The translations under genes were made by a program, and so were the position numbers. Source: Lepidostoma basale (taxonomy: Eukaryota; Arthropoda; Insecta; Trichoptera; Lepidostomatidae). From it: a stretch of DNA of 64,000 nucleotides. The DNA lies in contig JAHDVF020001600.1 in NCBI GenBank assembly GCA_022606425.2, positions 62,001-126,000 of the forward strand, written 5' to 3'. Under the pieces are notes generated by a model that was not told the origin of the DNA, searched no databases, and saw only the letters and a list, made by a program, of their open reading frames with translations. Positions 24,001 through 36,000 of the stretch are shown piece after piece (position 1 is the first letter of the stretch; every line of letters begins with the position of its first letter).

Positions 24001-27000
24001 GTATTTTAACATCTGTCAAAATTCTTTATATCAATGAAAAAACTTGTATAATTTTAACATCAAAATAGTACAAAGTCTTACGTATCACAACTAACTATTA
24101 AAAGTACCGCAACAATCAAATTGATCAAAATAATTCACTTATACACGAAATATCTCAAAAATTATGGGAGCACCACATGAACCAATCCTAATTTTCAGCA
24201 ACAGAACTTTAAGTGATTATTTTTTTTTAAATGATTAATTTAATCAGTTTTTTAAATGTGTATTTCACCAGGGATCTTGTCGTCGATAACGCAGCAGTTC
24301 TCATCGCCGTCGGCCAACAACGCAAACAGCGTCAACTCGACGGACCGCCACTTCTGCAGGGACACGCACATGCGCATCATACTCGGACGCGAGAACAAGC
24401 ACTCGCCGCCCACGGCCGGGGAGCAACGCGACGGGTAAGAACTACCACCATTTGCAAGTTTCAAATTTAGAATCTTATATTTTTTTCTTTTTTTACTATT
24501 GAACAGCTCTCTACGTCGTAGCGCGAGCCATTCGATGTAAAGGGTATTGCTATTATAATGACCCTTATGTATGGAAGTGAAGCTTGGAGTTGGCAGAAGA
24601 AGGATGAAAGTAGGATAAATGCCGTAGAAATGAGGTCACTAACAAGGATGTACGGAAAAACAATGTATGATAGAATATCTAATGATGAAGTAAGAAAGGA
24701 TTGTAAAGCGGATGAATGCGTGATAAATAAAATCAAGAAAGGGTCACTAAGATGGTTTGGACATATGGAACGAATGGATGAGGGAAGAATGATTAAAAAG
24801 ATATATACAAGTAGTGTTAATGGAAAAAGAAGTCGAGGAAGGCCAAGGAAGACGTCACCAAGATGGTTTGGACATGTGGAACGAATGGATGAGGGAAGAA
24901 TGGTTAAAAAGATATATACAAGTAGTGTTAATGGAAAAAGAAGTCGAGGAAGGCCAAGGAAGACATGGATCTAGGATGGATCAAGACTAGATCAATCAAT
25001 TACTGAAAGGTGGCCATGTTCGAAGTAGGAACAATTGTCTAGCGTGCATGTCACGATGTGTGAATGTAGAAGAGGCCTCTCTCCTCTCTGCCTACCCCTC
25101 CGGAGAAACGGCCTGATGGTTAGTTAGTTAGATAGTCTCATGACATGTAGATAGCTCGTCTTCTTTAGCCTTCTTCCCTCCACTGGTGGATACAGGTCTA
25201 TTCCATTTTTTTACTCGTCCGTGTTTTGCCCCTTGGACATCACAGATGGACTCCCGACACTTGAACCTTGTTCAAGACTTCCATTGGAGTATTCAGGGTG
25301 CCCATCTGGTATGGCACTGTTTAGCTATATGGTCCTGCCCATTGCCACTTCAATTCAGCTGTACGTTAGCTAATCTATCGTCGCATGAATGACACCACCA
25401 AAGACAATGTGAGAATCACATTGTTATCGTCGGGAATCGAACCCGGAACTTTCAGGACATATGGAGCCAATGGATAAAAGAAAGAAGGACATGACAAGAC
25501 CAAATTAATCAATTACTGAAAGGCAGCCATGTTCGAAGTAAGAACAATCGACTAGCGTCACGGTGTGTGAATGTAGAGGAGGCATGAGAGTTTTATCAGG
25601 ATAGAAAAGTGTGGCAGTCCGTCCTCTCTGCCTACCCCTCTGGTGAAACGGCATGATGGTTAGTAACTAAAGCACTTGAAATATAACTTCTAGAAAATGG
25701 ACATTTTTACATCATTAATATCTAAGAATGGAGTTTTAAAAATAGTTATTGAATACAAGAATTTATCAATGAAATCGAAAACGGTCTTTCACAATGGTGT
25801 TCTGGTCCCAACCCTAATGCGAACCATGGAACTGGCAGAAGAAGGATGAGAGCAGAATAAATGCGGTAGAGATGAGGTCCCTTAGACGTATGTGTGGAGA
25901 ACGATATACGACAGAATCGCAAATAAGAAAGGAATGTAGAGCGGAAGAAGATATTATGAACAAAATTATGAAAGGATCGCTGCGTTGGTTCGGACATATG
26001 GAGCACATGGATGGAGAAAGAATGGTTAATAAAGTAAACGTTAATGATGTGAATGGAGTACGGAGTCGAGTCATACTGAGGAAAACATGGCATGACCGAA
26101 TTAATCAGTATGGTAGAACAATGTTGGATAGGATCTCAAATGCTGATATAAGAAAGGAGTGTAGAGCGGAAGAAGGTATTATGAAAGGATAGCTGCGTTG
26201 GTTCGGACACATGAAGCGCATGGATGAAGAAAGAATGGTTCAAAAAGTATATGTCAACGATGTAAATGGAGTAGGGAGTCGAGGTAGACCGAGGAAAACA
26301 GGGCATGACTTAATTATTTAAATTTTAAAGGTTGGTCATATTAAAAGTTGTTAGAATCGACGTGCGTGTATGACTCGTTGTATGAATGTAGAAACTAGAG
26401 AGGTGTGTCAGGATAGAGTAGTGTGGCGGTCCATTCTCTCTGCGTACCCCTGCGGAGAAACGGCGTGATGGTTAGTTTGTTTTATATCCGTGTGAATTTG
26501 TTTGTAGCACCGTTCTTATGCTATCCACTGCCTCTTCCTATTCTGCCATAGTTATTTGTATTGCTTGTCATATTTATATTAAGGTATCATCTGAAATCCT
26601 AAATTTACTCTTCCGTATCAAATATTTGATTAACTTGTGTTATTAGTCTTCCTGTACTTAAGATTATCTTATGAATTTATTTATAATTAATGTGTTTCGA
26701 AGGCTTTATTCTTTTCGTCACCGGGAGAACAATATAAACTTATGAAAACAATTTCAAAAATATTTCAATAAACACATAATGGAGTTCTAGTGCCAATTGT
26801 GTATGGAATGAAGCCTGGAGCTGACAAAAAAAAGGATGAAAGTAATAGAAACGATATATGTTAGAATACCGAATGATGAAATAAGGAAGAAGGGTAAGGG
26901 AGATGATTGCATCATAATTCAAGTTAAAAATGGATCCCTTAAATGGTTTGGACATTTGGAACGAATGGACGATAGAAGAATGGTTAAAATGTTGTACGCA

Positions 27001-30000
27001 AGCAGTGTGAGTAGAAAGAGAAGTGGAGGACCAAGGAAAGCATGGCATGACCAAATTAACCCATTGCACCACTAATAAAGACGACTCATTTTTTTTATTA
27101 CAATAACATTAAGACTAAATTACGCACAAAATAAAAATGCATAAATTTTTTTGGTTTGTAAGCTAGATCATTGTGGCTCATCCCCAGGTAGTTTTGGAAG
27201 TGATGTTCTATGGAACTGTCACTTGACACATCACTTTCACTATTTGAACGCTCCAAAACATTGTTCGAAGGCGTAAAATCACTAGAATATTCATCAACTT
27301 AATTCTCACTGCCACTTTCCAAAAAGATTCGCTGTATTTCATCCTCATTTGATGAAATATTACGAGCGCGACGAGTTTGTTTACGAGTGCGTTTGGCCAT
27401 TTTGGAGGTATTGACAGATGTTAAAATATGGTAATATTTTGTAATAAATAATGTGAAATAAATTGTGATTATTACATTTTATTATGAAATCAGTAACCGA
27501 AATATACTTATTTATGTCATTTTTATGAATAAAGTTATTGTCATTCAGTTTTAATGTAAAAAAAATCACTTCAAAGACAAACTGGCGATTCGCTGGCTTT
27601 GTGTTGCAATGGGTTAAGAGAATAAGGTTGGCTTCCCAAACCCTGGTTTAAACCAATTTCAAAAAATCATTGGCATCTCGTTGTGAGTATGAAAATCAAC
27701 ACGCTGTATGAGTGATGTAGAAGAGTGTAAAGATGTGTATCAGGGTGGAAAAGTGCAGTAACACCCACCCTATATTTATGTCGGAGAATTGTATTGACTT
27801 GTAGTTTTCACAATTGATAATAAAATATATTTATATCTTTGCTATTTGCTTGTATTTAAATAAATTTTAATTCAATCCGCCTTTTCATATTAATATGTTG
27901 TAAAATTCATGTTGTCATACGAAAACTTCTATTCGTTTTTGTTCTTTGGGCACTTTTTTATTTTTGCTGTGCGCAAGCATAACGCTCCCTCCTTTTAGTT
28001 CATTCATTTATTCACGTAATTACATTGCCAACTCAAATTCCGAAAACTGTCTAAATTTAAAAAATAATAATAATTAAAAAATATTAATAACTTCCACAAT
28101 TGAAAGCAGTCGTGTTCGCGGATTTTTTATTTATTCAAAATTGGAACATTTGACAACAGCGGCGGTCGGCCGGGCGCGGACGCACCGTCTCGGTGCCGAA
28201 AGATCGTCGGTTCGATCGGGAAAATTGCCCGGCGGAAAAAATCCAGTTCACCAATCGTGTGAGTACCGCGATGAGTTCGCGATTTCTTTATTTACTCTCT
28301 CCATCTCCCGCATTCGCTTGTTTACCCTTTTACGTTCTTCTGTTAATAATTCTTTTTTTTTTCTTTTCGCTTTAGAAGTAATCTTTATTTCGCTCTTTCT
28401 ATTTTTGCTTATCGTGATTCACCGCTACGCTTTTAATTATTGTTTATAAATAGTTTTGTATCATGCTTTTTATTATTTTTAATTCCCATTATATGCAACT
28501 GGCTTCATTTGCAGTAAAAAAAATTGTCTTGTACTGCATTTACAGCTCTGACAGATAGTCCCACTTCATCATAAAATTTTGTATAATTTAATAGTAAGGA
28601 ATTAAGTACAACTGTTTATAAGATACATTTTTTTTCCTTTTTAGTTTCATTCAATTGGTTTGCAGCAAAGTCTATTAACATTGGGACTTTAATGTGATAG
28701 TTTCCCGTTGCTTTCCATTTTTTAATACAGCAGGTTCTTCTTCTTGTCCTGCCACACCTCCGTGGAGCATAGGGCCTCGAGGAATCTTCTCCACCCGACT
28801 ATCGCATGCCTGATGCCTAACATCATCCCAAGTGAGGCCTGCTGCTTTTACATCGTCCTGCAGGGCTCTTCTCCAGGTGGCTCTAGGTCTGCCTCGCTTC
28901 CTCTTCCCCCATAGGGGACCAGACTAGTGCTCCCTGAGCGATGCAGGCTGGGTCCCGTCTCAGGGTGTGACCGATCCATTTGCGTCAGCGACTTGTTCTC
29001 TAATTGGCTTTTCGCCTGCCATGGTCCAGAGAACGGCATTTGACACTGTTTGGAGCCAATAGATTTTGAATATTGAGCGAAGGCACGTATTTATAAACAC
29101 CTGGAGTTTTCCAATAACGTCAGCGGTAGATTTTCAAGTCTCACACCCGTACAGCTTTCTCGAAATGATACTGGAACGCCATACAGGGCGAAGAATCCTT
29201 TCTCCACCTGACTATCTCTTCTTCCAGGAAGTCTTTCACGAGGACGAGTCCCATGAGGCTGATTATGTAGAGCAACATAGGGGAGTCTGGTGGTGTCCAT
29301 TCTTTGGACATTCCCATACCAGCCCCTCCTTCGCTGTCTACTCCATCTTATAATATATTCAGCCTCACATATCTCCCTAATTCTGGTGTTCCTCATGTGA
29401 TTTTTTATTGTCTTGTTATCATTTGTAAAGCAATAGTTAAAATTGAGTGATGGTGACTCTTAAGTTCTTCCTCATAGAGCCTCAATGAACCTTCTTCACC
29501 CGACTCTATTGCATGCCTGATGCCTATCATCATTCCTAGTGAGGCCTGCTGCTTTAATCTCGTCCTGCAGGGTTCTTCTCCAGGTGGCTCTAGGTCTGCC
29601 TCGCTTCCTCTTTCCAACCACTTTCCATACAGCAGGTTATTTGAACCCAATAACTGTATACATTTTTTTAGCTATTGATTCTCATGACGTGTGATAGGTA
29701 GCAACATTTTTGAATTCTACCAAACCAAAGATAGCTTGAGAATTTTATTTTTACTCTTTCATAGCCGGAAATCGAACAAGGGACCTTCGGTGTGGCAAGC
29801 ATAGCTCTGGTCACTCTGCCACGAAGACCGTTCGATTCAAATGAGCTGCAAATGTAGTCTGCGGGAGTTCAAAACCTTTTTTTTGGACTGCAAAAGACGC
29901 CAGACGCTCTATATGGGTTTAACATGTTTTGGATGATTGAAATTTTCTTCGGTATAACAAAAAATAATACTGGATCGTCTATACCGTATACATGAGTATG

Positions 30001-33000
30001 TTTGGTAGCTGTCTGTGCCTTTATGCCAACGGATTTCTCTTGGAAATGCTGATGTGAGGACCAATATTTTACGTAAAAGAAAATATGAGTTCACACGTAT
30101 CCATTTCTTTACACTTTTTAACCCTTTCATTACAGCTCGTTCAAATACAAATCGTACCGTCAAATACGTCGCGAATATTTCTAACCAATTTTTTTTGGTT
30201 AAAAACTTGTATTTGAATGATAAATGAAAGGCTATTTTCGCATATTATATTTATTCGGTTATCCTTTAGCTATCAGATGATGAATAAAAATGTACTCTAT
30301 ATATTAACACACATTTATAATTCACTGTTTGTTTTCTGTACCACACAAAAAAAATAGAAATTGATTAAAAAATATTCAGAGTAGAATTTATCACAATTTA
30401 TAATATAATTAATGACAGATAATACAACGAAACGTCGAAAATCAAATGCGCGCGCGACGCAGGACAAACGAATATAGTATAATGGCGACCGATGGGATAC
30501 TTCACGCATGTGATTTACCGACAGCGTGCATGTAAACCGTAATTATGACGAAGCAAAACACATTTAATATATTATCTTTACAAATTTCTGTAAAGGATAG
30601 ATGTAGGTAAGTATTGTACTAATTTGTGATTCCAAATTCTTACAACAGATGTCACTACGAGTAGTGCAAAGTCGCAAAACGATATATCACGGCTACCGAT
30701 GTTAACGGTTAGGAAATCTTATACTTGATATTACAGCTACCGATGGTTAAAATTCCTGTATCTTGGAGAGAAATTCTCACAGTATGCAGAACCGATCTGC
30801 CATTGGTGATGCCGGTGGAGAGGACAATCTAAGCAGCTGAATATAAATGCTTCGGAAACGGACCTTTTTCATATTGATGAAAGATGAGAATCTCCTTAGT
30901 TTCATACTTGTTCTTGGTTGATGCATCCTTTAAATTGACTATTTATATGTTTGTCATCATTAGCCTTCCCTCATATCCGAGGAAGACTATCCTTCACAAA
31001 TGTGGTTCCTCATGTGACTATAATGTCCAATCCTAGACCCACATAAGACATTGTCTGTGCAACTTTGAATAATAATAAATTTTATGCATCACATACTCAA
31101 TACTCAACATAGAAGACCTCCTTAACCTTTCCCTTACGGTGCTAAAATAAAAACGTGCGTTCCGGTGTAGGGTAGTCAGTACGCGTTAATAAATTAGCGA
31201 TTTTAAATCGGAAAAATAGGAACATTCATATTTTAATTGTATCTCAATAGAGACGAAGACGTAAACTGGAAACTGAACATGGATGATCAAGGTGTTTACA
31301 GGACTTATGACCTGTCATTGGTTGGGTTAAGCGCACGCTTTATGTAATTACAACATTCCCCATTCCACCTTTGTTATTTGTGATCATGCATGACAAATTT
31401 TTGGAAGATGTATATATACTTCAAAATCCATATTTATCTTCACGTAGCAGTTTCAGTCAGCCATCTAGCTAATCCCCTTATATAATTATAATTGAAGTCA
31501 AAAATTATAATAATTGAGATTTGTTTGCTAAAAACATAAAAAAAATCATCTGGCAACGCTCACGGATCGGGCATAGGTCCACTTTGGTTGCAAGCCCGAA
31601 AGCGACTGCCGATGCCGCCACTGCCGCGAGAATGAGAACATTGAGCTAGAACATATGCAAGAGTGAGATGCGAATATAGTGTCGCGCACTCAGCGCTACG
31701 AATTTCTTTTCTGATGTTCACAAAATACCTCCGATGTACCCGATAAATTCTGATTATTATTAATATTATTTTTTAAATCAATGCGTAAATAAATTATGGA
31801 GGAATACCTAAAATCTTAACCTTGTATTTATGAAATGTATAGAGATATTGATGGTTATTAGAAGCAACGTGTAGAAGATACCCATCACAGGGAAGGGAGG
31901 GTTAATGAAACTGTTAATTTTTAATAATATCATTTAACATAGCCATTTCTGTTTCAATATATGATAAGATTACTGTAGTGTTATGATATATTTGAACTGT
32001 AGATCAGGCCGGAGAAAACTGAATCATATGATAATAGAAAAATATCATATGATAATAGAAAATAATTATTTTTATTTTGTTATTTTATTTTATATTATTT
32101 GTTTTAGATTTATTTTGTGGGTGTTGTACGATCGAAGTGTGCGCGGGAGATGCCTATTGGTGGCGATGAGGTTCGCAACCCATCACACCGCGTCTCCCGC
32201 GGAGCGAAAAGAGAAGGATGGAGTGCCGCATCAGTAAAAGTGTGACAGTCCATTCTTTCTGCCTACCCTTTCGGGGAGACGGCGTGATGGTTAGTTAGTT
32301 AGTTAGTTCAATAATTAACTAAACTATGCATATGAGCGTATGTCATACGCTCGCATTGACTTTACTATTCTGCACTATCCCGTATCACGTAAGCGCTTGA
32401 GAAAAAGAATACCTAAAATGTACAAAACGTACGCGTGTGTGCCAGGTCTTCACAAGTACCGTAGAACGTCGTTTATCCGGACTAATTAAGACCGGAGGTG
32501 TTTCAGATACCCATTTTCCAGATAATAATGATAATGTACACATGTAATCTTGAATAAATAGTGACAGGTTGAATAAATAAAACAGAAAAAAAGCATCCGA
32601 ACAAATGGATGAGAGAAGAATGGTTAAAATGTTGTATACAAGCAATGTGAGTGGTTTAAATAAAGTTTTCCAAAGAACTCTAGAAAACTCTAGCCTTGGA
32701 GTGAAGATCAATGGAGTCGTTATAAATAATATCAGATATGCTGACGATACAGTCATATTGGCTGAAAGTATACCTGATCTCCAAGAGCTCCTAAATAAGA
32801 TTGACACGGCTGGAGAAGAATTGGGTCTGACAATAAATGTCGCTAAGACCAAGTGGATGTCGTTTGGAAGACTTGATTATTCTGGATCATCTTTGCGACT
32901 AAAAGGAGTAAATATCGAAATGGTTGACCAGTTTAAATACCTCGGCAGTATCATTACTAAAACACTCGACCCAGATACAGAAGTAAAATGTAGAATAGAA

Positions 33001-36000
33001 GTTGCACGTGCTGCATTTAATAAGATGAGACCCTTCTTCTGTGACGATAATTTAAATCTTAAACTTCGACAAAGAATGATAAAAGCTTACATATGGTCAG
33101 CTCTATTATACGGAAGTGAAACATGGACTCTAAAAGTGAACGTAATGAATCGGTTAGAAGCATTCGAAATGTGGATACACAGAAGAATGCTTCGTATACC
33201 TTGGACCGAAAAGGTCAGTAACGTCGAAGTACTTAGGAGAGCCGGAGCCAAGAGAGAGCTGTTGTCGAATGTCAAAGTGAAAAAGGTCTCATATTTGGGT
33301 CACGTGCTGCGTGGAGAAAAGTACCGCCTCCTCCGACTTATATTGGAGGGCAAGATAGAGGGAAGACGGGGAGTTGGCAGAAAACAGATGTCCTGGCTGC
33401 GCAACATTAGAGAGTGGACCGGAATGGGGACGGTGGATGACCTGTTTCGGGCAGCGCAGGACAGGGAGGTTTTCGCCGGAGTGATCGCCAACGTCGGGGG
33501 GACCTGACACGGCACAGGAAGAAGAAGAAGAATGTGAGTGGAGAGAGAAGCCGTGGAAGATCAGGGAAAGCATGCCATGACCAAATTAATCGAATACTGA
33601 AAGGCGGCCACATTCAAAGTCGGAGAAAATCGACGAGCGTGCATGTTATGATGTATGAATGTGGAGGAAACTAGAGAGGTATATCAGGACAGAACAGTAT
33701 GGCGGTCCTTTCTCTTTGCCTGCCCCTACGGAGAAACGGCGTGATGGTTAATTAGTTAGTCAATTATATTAAATATACTACATTAATGACATGACTTTTT
33801 CCAACTTTGAATGTGACTGCCTTTCAGTATTCGATTAATTTGGTCATACCATTCTTTCTTTGGTCTTCCACGGCTTCTCTTTCCACTCACTACTTGTATA
33901 CAACATTTTAACCATTCTTCTCTTGTCCATTTGTTCCATATGTAGAAAACCATCTAAGGCAGTGTTCCGCAAACTTTTTGTGTTCAAGGTACACCTATCA
34001 AATCAAGAAATTTTAGAGGTACACCAAAGAAAAAAGCAATGTTTATTTAATATTTATTTATTGCTATACGAGTAAATACAAGTACTTACTCGATACGCAT
34101 GCGTGCTGCGTTCGGCGGTAGCTTGTGAGCGAGGCACGCCACGCGGGTGAGGCTGTCCCGCCCCTCGCTCTTATAGCTCTCAGCTGTTTTTAGGTGTATT
34201 ATCTTCACAAAACATTGACGTTTTTTCGCGGCACACCAACTGATGACCACGGTGTACACCAGTGTGCCGCGGCACACGCTTTGCGGAACAATGATCTAAG
34301 GGATCCTTTTTTTAATTTTACTTATATGACTTATAATGGATGTATGGAGCGCATGGATGGAGAAAGAATGGTTAAGAAAGTATGCATTAATGATCTAAAT
34401 GGAGTACGGAGTCGTGGCTGACCGAGGAAGACATGGCATAACCAAATTAATCAAAGTCGAAAGAATCGACGTGCGTGTTTGACTCGCTGTATGAATGTGG
34501 AAGAAACTAGAGAGGTGTGTCAGGATAGAGTAGTGTGGCGGTCCATTCTCTCTGCCTACCCTACGGAGAAACGGCGTGATTTGTGGTTGTTGTACTACAT
34601 TAATAGAGAAACAGAATTACTGGTGTAACTGTTGTGAGTTCTGTTGTAATGCATGTGCGCGCCCCCTGAGAGCTGTGTGCGTACTGCTTGGAGGGAAGAC
34701 TATGTCTGTATCTATATTGAATGACGTTGTTTTGTTACAGCGGCGGGAGCAAGTCCAAACGGAACGGGATCGTCACAAATCCGGCCATGAGACTGGTGGC
34801 CAACGTTCGAAACGGACTAGGTAATTATATACATACGTCTTCTTCTTCTTCACTTTTGGTAGACTTAGGAGTCTGTTATTTCAGGCGGGTCCTCTTGAGA
34901 CGCTGAATTCCAGCTTTCTCTCTTGTCTTCCCTCAATGTCCTGCCGATTCTTTGAGAATTCCGTCATCTTTATATTCCGTATGGTTATCTTTGACAGCGT
35001 CAGCACAGACTGCTTTATCTCCCAACCTGCCTCTGGTGATGCCGGTCTTCTTCTTCTTATTTTTGTCCTGTCACACCTCCGTGGTGCATAGGGCCTCAAG
35101 GAATCTTCTCCACCCGACTCTATCGCATGCCTGATGCTTAACATCATACCAAGTGAGGCCTGCTGCCTTAACCTTATCCTGCAGGGTTCTTCTCCAGGTG
35201 GCTCTAGGTCTGCCACGCTTTCTCTTTCCCCCCATAGGGGACCAGTCTAGTGCACCCTGAGCGATGCAGGCTGGGTTCCGTCTCAGAGTGTGACCTATCC
35301 ACTGCCATTTGCGCCTAGCGACTTGTTCTCTAATTGGCTTTTCGCCTGCCATGGTCCAGAGAACGGCATTTGACACTGTTTGGGGCCAACATATTTTGAA
35401 TATTGAGCGAAGGCACCTATTTATAAACACCTGGAGTTTACCAATAACATCCGCGGTAGACTTCCAAGTCTCACATCCGTACAGCAGTACGCTTTTAACA
35501 CTACTGCTGAATACTTGGAGCTTGAGCTTTCTAGAAATGATACCAGAGCGCCATACAGGGCGAAGCATAGCGAAAGCTCCCCTTGCCTTGTCAAGTCTGC
35601 TGGCTACATCCTCCTCCGTACCTGCTGAGCCTGCTATCATACTACCGAGGTAGCAGAAGCTGGTCCTGGTCACAAGGGGGACACCGTGGAGCAAGATTGG
35701 GGTGGAGTCATTTGTGGACACTCGTAGGTCTACTGTCTTGGACATGTTAATCTTAAGACCTACTTTTGCCGCTTCCTCGTGAAGTCTACAAAGCTTCCGC
35801 TACGCATCCACCCGGTTTACCAAAAGCAAGCAGAGGTCATCAGCATAATCCAGATCCTCCAACTGGGTATCACGTATCCATGTGATGCCGGTAGGAGAGA
35901 CCAATCAAATTGCTGAATTTGATCACTTCGGAGATCGACATCTTTCATATTAGTGAAAGTGCATTTAGAAGACAAATACTCTAGAGTATCTTGTATTCCT

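Larger units (their letters stand above)
32600..33765 (+). mobile_element. LINE-A copy split by a LINE-C insertion
   Basis: LINE-A from [17 protein letters not shown] (32605) is interrupted after AATGTGAGTGG (32644-32654) and resumes from the duplicated AATGTGAGTGG (33531-33541) with [24 protein letters not shown] sequence, ending GGCGTGATGGTTAATTAG at about 33760. Confidence 0.85.

Noticed and set aside
28141..28449. 102-residue coding gene
   Set aside because: The frame is driven by a GC-rich block and then becomes low-complexity; no domain or splice support beyond one donor-like site. Kept only as a GC-rich island.
30118..31907. Additional piggyBac elements (TTAACCCTTTCATTACAG at 30118; TTAACCTTTCCCTTACGG at 31129; GGAGGGTTAA near 31903)
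   Set aside because: No end pairs convincingly as inverted repeats and no transposase remnant lies between them.
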